In this document: positions 1 to 8,738 of the stretch, piece after piece | Position numbering within the stretch: the stretch's first letter is position 1 | How the letters are laid out: each line of letters begins with the position of its first letter | Source: Clostridium punense | GTDB taxonomy: Bacteria > Bacillota > Clostridia > Clostridiales > Clostridiaceae | DNA length: 64,000 bases | Direction: 5' to 3' | Assembly (NCBI RefSeq): GCF_017874425.1 | Contig: NZ_JAGGLL010000008.1 | Span: forward strand, 62,001 to 126,000 | Made by a program: the position numbers and the translations under genes | The notes under the pieces: generated by a model | Told to the model about the DNA's origin: nothing | What the model saw: only the letters and a program-made list of their open reading frames with translations | The model's database searches: none

Positions 1-1964
1 GATTAACTGCAAGTAATGAAAAAGAATTTGAAAAAGATGGTGGAGTAACAGTTATTTTAAGATATACATTACGACTTTTAACCACTCAACAACGTGATAG
101 ATTAACCAAAATGATATGTGCAGCAGAGATAATTAGAAGTGAAAATGAAAATGATTATGGTAAATCACCAATTTCAATAGGATTTTGGGTTGGAGGTGGA
201 GTAACTCCAAATAGTTTTAATGAATTTAAGTTTAATAAAGAAGATCCAACAGCTAGTGATAAAGCAGTAAATAAACTTACTAAGCAAATTATTACTTGTC
301 CTTTCTGTGGGAGTGCAATAAATAAAGAGGATTATGAAATTGACATTGAAAAAGGAGAAGTAAATATTTATTGTCACGATGCTAATTGTCATTTTTTTAA
401 ATATAAAGAAAAGCCAATACCAGTTTATATTGTAGATGAAGAAATTTATAGAAAATGCCCAACGGTAATTATTTCAACAGTAGATAAGTTTGCAAGGCTT
501 CCTTGGGATGAAAAAACTGGATTAATCTTCGGTAGAACAGATAGAGTTTGTGAAAGGCATGGATATATAGCTTGTGGAGAAGACCATCCAAATCGCCATA
601 ATAAAAAAGAAAATTTAAGTGCAGCTAAAGTTGTTGAAACAAGACAATTCTATCCACCAGAACTTATAGTTCAAGATGAATTACATCTTATAACAGGTCC
701 TCTTGGAACAATATATGGCGGTTATGAAACTGTAATAGAAGAAATGTGTTCATTTACTAGAAATGGGAAGAAAATATTACCTAAATATATAGTTTCCACA
801 GCAACTATAAAAAACGCAGATGAACAAATAAGATGTTTATATGGAAGAAATAGTTTTTCTCAATTTCCACCAAGTGGTTTTGATATTGGAGATAGTTATT
901 TTATTAAAGAAATTAGTTTAGCTGATAAGCCCTTTAGAAAATATTGTTCAGTTTGTGCCAGCGGGCAGTCAATGAAAACTACTGTACTTAGAATATATGC
1001 AGTGCTACTTCAAACAGTTAAGGAGTTATTAAATGATGAAGAGTATAAAGAATTTATAGATCCTTATTATACTTTAATTGGTTATTTTAATAGTATAAGA
1101 GAATTAGGTGGTACTGTAAGGTTATTACAGGATGACATTCCTAAGAGAATAAAAAGAATAAAGAAAAGATATGGATATAATCAGGAAAGATTTTTAAAAA
1201 GAACAAAAGAAATTACCTCACGTATATCTTCTTATAAGATTGCAGAACTATTAGAACAATTAACTCTATCTCATGATAATGAAGAATGTTTAGATGTTGC
1301 AATAGCTACAAATATGATTGCAGTTGGTATGGATGTTGATAGACTAGGGTTAATGACTGTAATGGGACAACCTAAGCAGAATTCTGAATATATTCAAGCC
1401 ACAAGCCGTATAGGAAGAAAGTTTCCTGGACTTGTAGTTACCATTTATAATCCATATAGACCAAGGGATTTATCTCACTATGAAAACTTTAAAGGGTTCC
1501 ACTCACATATGTATAGATATGTAGAAGGAACTACTGCAACACCATTTTCTGCTCGTGCAAGAGATAGAGTTCTTCATGCAATAGTTGTAGCTTTATTAAG
1601 ATTAAAAAATGAAGTTATGGCTGCTAACAAAGGAGCAAATAGTATTTGTGATATTAAAAATGAAATAATAGAAGAAACAAAGAAAGTAATAATAGAAAGG
1701 CTTAAGGTAGTATCAGCTAAGGCAAAAGAAGATACATCTTTTGAAATCAATCAATTTATTGAAGATTGGAAATGTTTATCAAAAGAAGAAAAAGAGTTAT
1801 ATTATTATATTAAAAATACTGAAAAGTATAATAGATTGTTAAATTATTACAACGAATATTGTACTCCTAAAGAAAAGCCTACACTTAATTCAATGAGAGA
1901 AGTTGAAAGTTCATCGGCACTTTATTATTTTACAGAGGAGGCTAATAAGAATGAAAATAAATAA
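1..1964 (+). CDS. drmA: DISARM helicase DrmA, 5'-truncated by the window edge
   Basis: Predicted SF2-type helicase of the DISARM anti-phage system. The reading frame is open from base 3, so the true start and the Walker A region lie outside the window; 653 residues are visible. Seen: a CPFC Zn-type knuckle near base 298 followed by a CHDANC pair, a DEAH-like DELH (in QDELHLITGPLG, about base 672), and helicase motifs V and VI (IATNMIAVGMDVDR, then QATSRIGR about base 1395). This arrangement is known from DrmA. The stop overlaps the start of drmB by 14 nt, so the genes are translationally coupled. DrmA acts with DrmB as the core complex that recognises incoming phage DNA. Confidence 0.9.
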   Translation, partial: LTASNEKEFEKDGGVTVILRYTLRLLTTQQRDRLTKMICAAEIIRSENENDYGKSPISIGFWVGGGVTPNSFNEFKFNKEDPTASDKAVNKLTKQIITCPFCGSAINKEDYEIDIEKGEVNIYCHDANCHFFKYKEKPIPVYIVDEEIYRKCPTVIISTVDKFARLPWDEKTGLIFGRTDRVCERHGYIACGEDHPNRHNKKENLSAAKVVETRQFYPPELIVQDELHLITGPLGTIYGGYETVIEEMCSFTRNGKKILPKYIVSTATIKNADEQIRCLYGRNSFSQFPPSGFDIGDSYFIKEISLADKPFRKYCSVCASGQSMKTTVLRIYAVLLQTVKELLNDEEYKEFIDPYYTLIGYFNSIRELGGTVRLLQDDIPKRIKRIKKRYGYNQERFLKRTKEITSRISSYKIAELLEQLTLSHDNEECLDVAIATNMIAVGMDVDRLGLMTVMGQPKQNSEYIQATSRIGRKFPGLVVTIYNPYRPRDLSHYENFKGFHSHMYRYVEGTTATPFSARARDRVLHAIVVALLRLKNEVMAANKGANSICDIKNEIIEETKKVIIERLKVVSAKAKEDTSFEINQFIEDWKCLSKEEKELYYYIKNTEKYNRLLNYYNEYCTPKEKPTLNSMREVESSSALYYFTEEANKNENK

Positions 1965-3714
1965 ACTGGGAGAATTAAGACCTAACCAATTAATAACAAC
2001 TTTTGGTCCAGGCTCCATATTAGATGCGCTTAATGATTCGGTAACAGTCTTAGATATTAGTTATTGGGCATCTTATGGAAAAACAATATATGATTCAAGA
2101 TTAGCTTCTTACTTAGGAGTGGATTTTTTTAAAACACCTAAAGCTTCTTTTATTGGGGATATTCCAGTAGTATCATTTCCAAGCTATCATGTTTGTTCTA
2201 ATAGTAGGTGTAATAATTTATTTGATATTACAGAAAATTTTAACTTAGATAAATATATTCAAAACGGTCCAGTGTGTCCTTTATGCGGTTTTAAAGCATA
2301 TCCTGCCAGATTTATTACGGCATGTACTGACGGACATCTTGATGATTTTCCTTGGAGATGGTGGGTTCATAAAGGAGAAACTACTTGTAAAAAAAGTATG
2401 AAATTAATTTCTACTGGAAATACATCATCATTAGCTGAGTTAATAGTTCAGTGTGATTGTGGGGCTTCAAGAAATATGAGTGGCGCAACAAGTCCAGATA
2501 ATTTTAGAGAATTAAAATGTAGTGGTAGACATCCTCATAATCCAAGAGTAATTAAAAATTCCAAAGGAGTATATTCTACATGTAAAAAACAAGTGATTCC
2601 TTCACAGCGTGGAGCTTCTAACGTTTATTTTTCTGTAATAAGAAGTGCAATATCAATTCCACCTTGGATAAATCCATTATATTCATTAGTTGATGAGTAC
2701 TACAGGGACATTATCAATTATAGGGATGATTTTGGTGAAATGGGAGTAACAAAAGTTTATGAGAAGTATTTTAAAGAAAGATGCTCAAGAGAAGAATTTA
2801 ATGCTGCAGTTAAAAAAAGAGATGAAAAAATAAAAGAGTTTACTGAGATTAAAGAAATGGAATATTCAGCGATTACTCATCATGATGATATGATATACCA
2901 AACAAATGTAAAATACTTTAAAGCAGAGGAAGAAGCCGTTCCTAATTATCTATCAAAATATTTCTCAAGGATTATTAAAGTTCATAGATTAAGAGAAGTA
3001 ATGGTATTACTAGGTTTTATGAGAATGGAAGCACCTGAACCAGAAGTAGATGATCCTAAAAATATAGTGCCGCTAACAAAAAGTAAAGTAGAACCTTGGC
3101 TGCCAGCAGTTGAAATAAATGGCGAAGGGATTTTTATTGAGTTCAACAAAGAAACAGTTAAAGAATGGAAGCAAAATCTAAAAACTCAAAAATTATCAGA
3201 AAAATATAAGAGTTATTACAGCGAATTTTGTCAATCTAGGGGATGGACAAAATTTAAGGAAAGAAATGCGGAATACGTTCTCTTACATACTTTTGCTCAT
3301 TTAATGATTAAGGAAATGGCTATGCTTTGTGGTTATTCATCCTCTGCGATTAAAGAGAGAATATACAGTAGTGAAAACATGTGTGGCGTATTACTTTATA
3401 CTGGAAGTGCTGATAAAGAAGGATCTTTAGGTGGATTAGTTGAAATGGGTGAAATAAGGAGTTTTAATAAACTATTAAAGCAGGCATTGGAAAATGCACT
3501 GACCTGTACAACAGATCCAGAATGTATGGCAAATGAGCCTTCTGATGAAAGATTAAATGGTGCTGCTTGTCATTCTTGTGCAATGATTTCAGAAACAGCC
3601 TGTGAAAATGGAAACAGATTATTAGATAGAAAACTTGTTGTACCTTTAGATATAGATGGAGATTGTAGTTATTTTAAAGATTTGGTGAAAGAACTATGTG
3701 GAATGGAAGTATAA
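1951..3714 (+). CDS. drmB: DISARM protein DrmB (DUF1998)
   Basis: Core DISARM partner of DrmA. The start is placed at ATG 1951, with a strong AGAGGAGG site 8 nt upstream; an in-frame ATG 48 nt earlier lies deep in drmA and lacks a site. The N-terminus (ELRPNQLITTFGPGSI) is characteristic of DrmB. Cys pairs at residues about 81-86 and CPLC at about 109 suggest a Zn ribbon, followed by TDGHLDDFPW. The C-terminal third carries a DUF1998-like region (LLHTFAHLMIKE about residue 445, then LLYTGSADKEGSLGG) and a terminal Cys cluster (ACHSC about 539). Length of 587 residues fits the family. It overlaps drmC by 19 nt. Confidence 0.9.
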   Translation: MKINKLGELRPNQLITTFGPGSILDALNDSVTVLDISYWASYGKTIYDSRLASYLGVDFFKTPKASFIGDIPVVSFPSYHVCSNSRCNNLFDITENFNLDKYIQNGPVCPLCGFKAYPARFITACTDGHLDDFPWRWWVHKGETTCKKSMKLISTGNTSSLAELIVQCDCGASRNMSGATSPDNFRELKCSGRHPHNPRVIKNSKGVYSTCKKQVIPSQRGASNVYFSVIRSAISIPPWINPLYSLVDEYYRDIINYRDDFGEMGVTKVYEKYFKERCSREEFNAAVKKRDEKIKEFTEIKEMEYSAITHHDDMIYQTNVKYFKAEEEAVPNYLSKYFSRIIKVHRLREVMVLLGFMRMEAPEPEVDDPKNIVPLTKSKVEPWLPAVEINGEGIFIEFNKETVKEWKQNLKTQKLSEKYKSYYSEFCQSRGWTKFKERNAEYVLLHTFAHLMIKEMAMLCGYSSSAIKERIYSSENMCGVLLYTGSADKEGSLGGLVEMGEIRSFNKLLKQALENALTCTTDPECMANEPSDERLNGAACHSCAMISETACENGNRLLDRKLVVPLDIDGDCSYFKDLVKELCGMEV

Positions 3715-4388
3715 GTGAAGCACTTCTTATAGAAACCATTGTATCAGATATTGAAAAAATTAATGATACTTTGGATTTTAACTTGAGTTTTAAGGAATCT
3801 CTTATAGAAATTAATAAGAGATTCCCCAATCTATCTTTTGAAGAAGCAAATAGATTGCTTCAAGTTGCAATTGGTTTATATAATTACAAAAGTACTGAAA
3901 AGGTTGAGATTGTAATAACAGCACCAAATAGTTTCAAATTAAATGCAAGGAAGACCAGTGTGATTATAAAAGAATTAATATTTAGTGCAGAGAAGAGCAT
4001 AACTTTGACTGGCTATTCAATATCAGACTATGCAATGGAATTATTTGATGAAATAGTTAATAAAGCAAGAAAAGGGGTATTTGTAAATTTATATCTTAAT
4101 GATTTTGAGAATAAAAAAGAGCATTTAGATAAGCTTCTATTGTATAAAAGTAGATATTTAAATATTTATGATTATAACAAAAACACAAAAGACAAAATGG
4201 CAGCTCTTCATGCCAAAGTAATAGTTATAGATTCCTATAAAACTTTTATTTCTTCTTCGAACCTTTCCTATCATGGAATTGAAGGAAATATTGAAATGGG
4301 AACGGTTATAGAGTCTTTGAAAAAAGCAGGATTAGTTGAGGGGATGTTAAAAGAACTTAAGAGGCAGAAGGTATTTCAAAAGATATAG
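3696..4388 (+). CDS. drmC: DISARM phospholipase D-like protein DrmC
   Basis: PLD-superfamily protein of 230 residues, the third gene of the DISARM core. One HKD motif is visible, HAKVIVID (H172, K174, D179), followed by SSSNLSYHGIEGNIEMG. A single HKD means the active site would form in a dimer, as in bacterial PLD-type nucleases. The N-terminal 85 residues look helical. The start overlaps drmB and has no strong Shine-Dalgarno site, which suggests translational coupling. DrmC is reported as dispensable in some DISARM systems. No methyltransferase gene follows. The usual orders are drmMI upstream of drmA (class 1) or drmMII downstream of drmC (class 2), so class 1 with the methyltransferase left of the window is the likelier reading. 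Confidence 0.85.
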   Translation: MWNGSISEALLIETIVSDIEKINDTLDFNLSFKESLIEINKRFPNLSFEEANRLLQVAIGLYNYKSTEKVEIVITAPNSFKLNARKTSVIIKELIFSAEKSITLTGYSISDYAMELFDEIVNKARKGVFVNLYLNDFENKKEHLDKLLLYKSRYLNIYDYNKNTKDKMAALHAKVIVIDSYKTFISSSNLSYHGIEGNIEMGTVIESLKKAGLVEGMLKELKRQKVFQKI

Positions 4389-4407
4389 GTAAAAAGGAGA
4401 GAGTATT

Positions 4408-4467
4408 ATGTCTACACCAAAAATAAGCGAATTTCATTGCCATTTATTATTATATAAGAGTGAATAA
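4408..4467 (+). pseudogene. 19-codon ORF with a strong ribosome site after drmC, probable gene remnant
   Basis: ATG 4408 follows an AAAAAGGAGAG site at good spacing, 19 nt after the drmC stop, and reads 19 codons to TAA. This is how another operon gene would start, but the frame closes at once. It is either the 5' stump of a deleted fourth DISARM-operon gene or a micro-peptide. The product cannot be identified. Confidence 0.3.
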
Positions 4468-4677
4468 AATAATAACAAAAAATACCCAAAATAAATTTTT
4501 AAGTGGCACTAAGATATGTACCATTTAAAATTACTATTCAATTGCAGAATTTTAGAGGTTCATCGTATATTTATGCCATTTTAATGGACAGTAAAACAAG
4601 AGAGAATCATTGGTAAAACTTAAGTAGAGCAATGTAGGAGTATTAGTTTTAGAAAATTATTTATATTGGTCTTGTTG

Positions 4678-4715
4678 AAAGGATTGGTTTTAAGTAAAAC
4701 TAATCCTTTTATTGT
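4678..4715 (+). terminator. Rho-independent terminator of the drm operon
   Basis: A 14-bp stem (4678-4691 with 4696-4709, G-U wobbles included) with loop AAGT is followed by TTTTATT. It lies about 290 nt past drmC and is the first strong terminator after it. Confidence 0.7.
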
Positions 4716-4724
4716 GTAACGAAT

Positions 4725-4745
4725 ACCACGGGCTAGGCCCGTGGT
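4725..4745 (+). repeat. Subterminal palindrome of the IS200-type element
   Basis: A perfect 9-bp inverted repeat (ACCACGGGC / GCCCGTGGT) with a 3-nt TAG loop lies 100 bp upstream of the decayed IS200 transposase. IS200/IS605 elements have no terminal inverted repeats but carry such hairpins near the ends, where TnpA binds. It is taken as the left-end hairpin. Confidence 0.6.
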
Positions 4746-4845
4746 TCTAAAAAGCTTTTAGCTATGAGTAGAAAAAAGTAAACCTCCTTTGTTAAAATAG
4801 ATACAGGTTCGCCAACCGCATCAATAACGAAGGAGGTCATCCAAT

Positions 4846-5171
4846 ATGGATAGTCAAAGTTTAGCACATAGTAAGTGGAATTGTAAATAATATATAGTTT
4901 TTGCACCAAAACACCGTAGGCAAGTGATATATGGAAAAATTAAAGTTGATATAGGTAAAATTCTTAGAAAGTTATGTGAACACAAAGGTGTAGAGATCAT
5001 AGAGGCAAACGCTACCCAGATCATATACATATGTTAGTGAGTATTCCACCTAAAATTAGCGTAGCTCAATTTATGGGATACTTAAAGGGGAAAAGTTCGC
5101 TCATAATATTGGATAGACATGCAAATTTAAAATATAAGTATGGGAACAGACAATTGTTGATTTACAATTAA
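4846..5171 (+). pseudogene. IS200/IS605-family TnpA transposase, decayed
   Basis: HUH-type Y1 transposase remnant. It starts at ATG 4846 after AAGGAGG. The frame hits TAA at 4888 after SKWNCK, resumes (YIVFAPKHRRQVIYG, then KVDIGKILRKLCEHKGVEIIEA), then needs a frame change near 5020 to read the HUH region PDHIHMLVSIPP and QFMGYLKGKSS. It ends early after YKYGNRQ, before the catalytic tyrosine region. One stop, one frameshift and the missing C-terminus make it inactive. A second fragment of a related element lies at 15029-15130. Confidence 0.85.
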
Positions 5172-5361
5172 TATTGGGTTCTTTTCAAAGTTAGTTGATT
5201 TGTGAATGGGGTGTTAAAGTAACTAAGAAATATTAAAAAAAAATCTTAGAGTATTAGAAAAAAGCGGGTTGAAGAAAACCCGCTTACTGCTAATAGAGAA
5301 TACAATTATTTGGAATGGTTTTAGAATTTTTAAAAGTCACAAAGGCTTTAAAGGTAAGAAA
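5172..5361. other. Intergenic scar between IS200 remnant and DGQHR gene
   Basis: There is no intact gene. A short open stretch on the plus strand (about 5287-5380, ending in KSHKGFKGKKLNTVI) looks like the tail of a lost transposase-like gene but cannot be named. The stretch also holds the minus-strand terminator listed separately. Confidence 0.3.
5256..5285 (-). terminator. Terminator for the DGQHR/2TM operon (minus strand)
   Basis: A 9-bp stem (AAGCGGGTT with AACCCGCTT, 6-nt loop) is followed on the minus strand by a run of T. It lies about 75 nt past the stop of the DGQHR gene. The same hairpin could instead be the right-end palindrome of the IS200 remnant. Confidence 0.6.
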
Positions 5362-6576
5362 CTAAATACTGTAATTTAATATTTTCAATATTTTATACAA
5401 CATTTTTTTTTGATTTTTTTTGCCAGTACCCTGGATGAGTATTTCATCATTTGCCCAATCAATTTTGTCTTTTAGACTGTTTATTATATTGAAGTATTTT
5501 TCATAATTTGCTTCCTTCACTTCATTATATACAAAAGGAAACAGAAGCATAATTGATCCAAAGCCGTTTGTTTTCAGTAATTGACTTCTCTGAATTTTTA
5601 ATACATAATTAGAATAATCAATAAATTGATTTGGGTTATTATAAATATCCTTATTAAGAACTTCACTTAAATAAGAAGCATATTCATTGAAGTCTGATAT
5701 ATCATCAAATGCTTTACTTTCAATAACTGGCCATTGTTTTTTAAATACCCTTTGAAAACACTTAAGATATATGAACAAATGACTATATATTGATTGGATA
5801 TTTGAAATATCAAAGTTTATTGATTTTAATACTTCATCAACACTCTGTATGAAGAAAGCTTGTGATATAGCTCCGCCGCCAATTCCTAGCATCTTTATAT
5901 GATGAAATAATGGAGACTCAGGATCATTATTTAGCTTTTTACATAACATATGTAAAGTTTTAATTTTATTCGATTTAGAGTTTGTACTATTAACAAGATC
6001 AAATAAGTCATAAATAACAGATTTATTGACAGGGGTTTGATTACCATTAATATCGGCAAAAACTTTTGCACAAGTATATTTTGTCGCATTAAATAACAAA
6101 ACGGCCGATACTTCAAAATCTTCTTTATTTACCATGTCCGAAATAAATAATCCTGCTAAACGATGCTGTCCATCCACAATTTGAAATGTAATATCATGTG
6201 GAAGTTCGATTTCTCCAAAATCATTACTCTCCATTTTGAGATAAGACTGTTCAAATCCTTCATACTTAGATATATCAACTCCAAGAACAACAGATGTTGG
6301 AAAGTAACTATCATCATTTTCATCTAAAAATTGTTGTATTTTGTTTATCCTACTTATTTGGATCCTTCTCTGGACACCTTCATCAGATGCATTTATCTCT
6401 ATTCCTTTTTTTTTCAATTTGTCAATATAGTCATTATATTTTATTACTTCTTCAGGAGTATTACTGTAGGGTTCTCTAAAATGAAAATTAATCCTACCTT
6501 TTAACTCTGATGCCTTAAACTTAGTGATATAAAAAACTTCATTTTTTTGAACTATTTTTATATAAGGAATCTTCAT
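5362..6576 (-). CDS. DGQHR-domain protein (DndB-like)
   Basis: A 404-residue protein with the signature DGQHR at residues 135-139 (in FQIVDGQHRLAG), followed by FADINGNQTPVNKS. This domain is found in DndB of DNA phosphorothioation systems and in DpdB-like proteins of other DNA-modification or defence loci. No dnd or dpd partner genes are in the window, so a role in sulfur modification is not supported here. The start ATG follows ATAGGAGGG. The gene upstream in the same operon encodes a two-TM protein and ends 9 nt before it, its stop inside this gene's Shine-Dalgarno site. A defence-island role is inferred from the DISARM neighbour. Confidence 0.75.
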   Translation of the reverse strand: MKIPYIKIVQKNEVFYITKFKASELKGRINFHFREPYSNTPEEVIKYNDYIDKLKKKGIEINASDEGVQRRIQISRINKIQQFLDENDDSYFPTSVVLGVDISKYEGFEQSYLKMESNDFGEIELPHDITFQIVDGQHRLAGLFISDMVNKEDFEVSAVLLFNATKYTCAKVFADINGNQTPVNKSVIYDLFDLVNSTNSKSNKIKTLHMLCKKLNNDPESPLFHHIKMLGIGGGAISQAFFIQSVDEVLKSINFDISNIQSIYSHLFIYLKCFQRVFKKQWPVIESKAFDDISDFNEYASYLSEVLNKDIYNNPNQFIDYSNYVLKIQRSQLLKTNGFGSIMLLFPFVYNEVKEANYEKYFNIINSLKDKIDWANDEILIQGTGKKNQKKMLYKILKILNYSI

Positions 6577-6585
6577 AATACCCTC

Positions 6586-7344
6586 CTATGTAATCGGATT
6601 TTGAATAGCATTATAATCATCATCTAATCCATCGAAATCAGTAATTAATATATCATGCTTCTCAACCCAATTAGTAAGATCTTTTATTTCTATAGTTTTT
6701 TTAAAATTTATTTTAATTAAAATTTCTGAAACAATAAAAAATATACATGAAGCTATAACTGAATAACATACATTATCGACAGTAGAACTCTCACTTGTAA
6801 ATGAAAGGAACAGCCCAAGTAGAGTAACTAGTAACATTATACTCAACCTGAAAATTTCTCTATAAAGAAATTTAGAAAATGAAAAAACATTTGATTTTAT
6901 CATAATTTTATTCGAAATAATATCCTCACCGACATAAATAAATAGCAGCGCTTTATTATCAATTAATTTTAGCTTGAAGTTGGTTAATTTACTCTTTATA
7001 TCATCAAATGCGTAATTTAAAGCTTCACTAATATCTTCAATAGAGGATATTACAACTACTTCATATGTTGCTTGATCTATAGAGTCATGTTCATCAATTT
7101 GAACTATATAATAATGAGTTTTAGATAAATAATTGTATGAAATAACAGCTTTTTCTGAGTACATTGTTTTTATTTGTTCCTTTTTAATTTCGCTCCATTT
7201 TCTTTCAGCAAATTCTTTATATGTTTCAGCATGCTTTGATTTTTCTTTATAGCAATTCATAACACTCTGTTTAATGTCAGAGCAACTGTGTTTTGATTTT
7301 ATGGATATTGAGAATTTGAATACATTCACAGTGCGCACCCCCAT
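6586..7344 (-). CDS. Two-TM membrane protein of unknown function, operon partner of the DGQHR protein
   Basis: Not recognised. It has about 160 soluble N-terminal residues rich in Lys/Glu, then two predicted membrane segments at about 166-182 and 192-211 separated by a short Ser/Thr-rich loop, then a short acidic tail. This resembles the layout of small 2TM effectors of defence systems, but no family motif was seen. ATG 7344 has a poor ribosome site; an in-frame GTG at 7329, preceded by GGGGGTG, may be the real start, giving 247 residues. It is first in a two-gene operon with the DGQHR gene. Confidence 0.65.
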   Translation of the reverse strand: MGVRTVNVFKFSISIKSKHSCSDIKQSVMNCYKEKSKHAETYKEFAERKWSEIKKEQIKTMYSEKAVISYNYLSKTHYYIVQIDEHDSIDQATYEVVVISSIEDISEALNYAFDDIKSKLTNFKLKLIDNKALLFIYVGEDIISNKIMIKSNVFSFSKFLYREIFRLSIMLLVTLLGLFLSFTSESSTVDNVCYSVIASCIFFIVSEILIKINFKKTIEIKDLTNWVEKHDILITDFDGLDDDYNAIQNPIT

Positions 7345-7452
7345 AGAGATTTGATTAAAATACTGTCAATTTTCGCATTATGACATATATTATAACATAT
7401 AAAGATAAATTTTCCATAAGATTCATCATATTTCCCTACGATAAAGGTAAAA

Positions 7453-7897
7453 ATGAAAATATCGCTTACGGATATGTGCTTTCCACAAATGAATTTAGAT
7501 GTTAAGACTGATGAACCCTATCATATAAGGAATATTAAAGCAAACAAAGTATGGTAAGTAGATATCTTAAATTTAAAAAATAATAAAATTGTTAGAGGTA
7601 AGGTCAGTAGGGGATTAAAAGATATACACGAATAAATCGATAATATAATTAATGAAATTAACTCTATTGTAAGGGGGCTTGGAGAAAAAATTATTTCTTG
7701 AGATATGGAAAGGAGCATAATCCAGAAACTTATATGAATAAAGTATTTATATCTTTATGCGAAATGGAGCATTCTAAAATTACTCCTACACAACGAAAAA
7801 ACGTATCGTATTTGTTAAAGATAGAGGTCCACTAGGAGATATAATGTATAGGTTTAAGGGCTTATTTGAATTAGATAAAGAAGAAACACTGAAGTAG
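7453..7897 (+). pseudogene. Decayed gene, unidentified
   Basis: Several in-register fragments with stops between them: one from ATG 7453 (MKISLTDMCFPQMNLDV onward, stop after KANKVW), then VDILNLKNNKIVRGKVSRG, then NSIVRGLGEKIIS, and after a frame change RIVFVKDRGPLGDIMYRFKG to a stop near 7895. The spacing suggests one gene of at least 150 codons broken by at least three stops or frameshifts. The family could not be named. Confidence 0.4.
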
Positions 7898-8121
7898 AAC
7901 TGTAAGAACATATAGAGTAGAGGAATTAACATGAATTTTATTATGTAATCTAAAATAATTTCACTAATATATGCAACAAATTATATGATTAATGATGAAT
8001 GACTGTGAAGGGTACTTGGTTAGATTAAAAACAAGTACCATTTATTTATTTTGAACATTTATCTATGCCCGTAAAATTAAATGTAAGTAGAAACTTTTTA
8101 ATAATTTCAAGGTGGATATTT

Positions 8122-8642
8122 TTGAAGGAAGTTTCAGTTATAAATTATAAGAGTGGAGTAGGTAAAACAACAGTTACTGCTAATGATGCTACCGAGCTTG
8201 CAAAAGGTGTGAAAAGCGTTCTAATAATTGATTTAGATCCACAAGCAAGCTAAAAATTATCCTTTATTAATGTAAAAGAATGGGAATCAAAATATAAGTA
8301 TACCAGAACAATAAAAAACTGGTATGGTGGTATTTTAAATAAAGGCCAGTAGAATCATCAAATTGTATAATTGATAAATAAATAATGACTTATCAACGAA
8401 ATTAAGTCTTATACCTTCTCATCTAAGACTATTTGATGTGGAAATAGAGTTGTACATGAGATTAGGGATCATGGAAGAGAAAATTAATAGCTAATAAACT
8501 AAAAACTCTCTCCTTACTATCAAAAGGCATAAAAGCTTGGGAATTTATATGTTGTTGTTTGATTGACTGTCAGCCAAGCTTTAATTTAATTGCTCAAAGT
8601 GCAATAGTAAGTAGCGATAATTATTTGATTCTTAACATTTAA
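8122..8642 (+). pseudogene. ParA/Soj-type partition ATPase, decayed
   Basis: TTG 8122 after AAGGTGG begins a ParA-like N-terminus with the deviant Walker A box KSGVGKTT and the motif LIIDLDPQAS, then a stop at 8251. Later fragments match the family order: KLSLIPSHLRLFDVEIEL, and after another frame change LIDCQPSFNLIAQSAIVSS up to TAA 8640. At least three lesions are present. It is probably a trace of a lost plasmid or integrative element. Confidence 0.8.
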
Positions 8643-8738
8643 CATAAATAGAATTGTTTCAATAACCGCTTACCAAAATTATGTTATAATACAGATGAAA
8701 TGAAAAAAAACAAAAATTGGAATTTATGAGGTGTGAAC

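Noticed and set aside
4846-5361. Active IS200 element
   Set aside because: The transposase has an internal stop and a frameshift and lacks its C-terminus; the right-hand hairpin fits better as a terminator for the minus-strand operon.
5362-6576. DndB of a phosphorothioation (Dnd) system
   Set aside because: Only the DGQHR motif supports it; dndA/C/D/E and dndFGH are absent from the window.
7521-7718. Minus-strand 65-codon frame
   Set aside because: It is antisense to the decayed plus-strand gene, without a ribosome site; judged a shadow.
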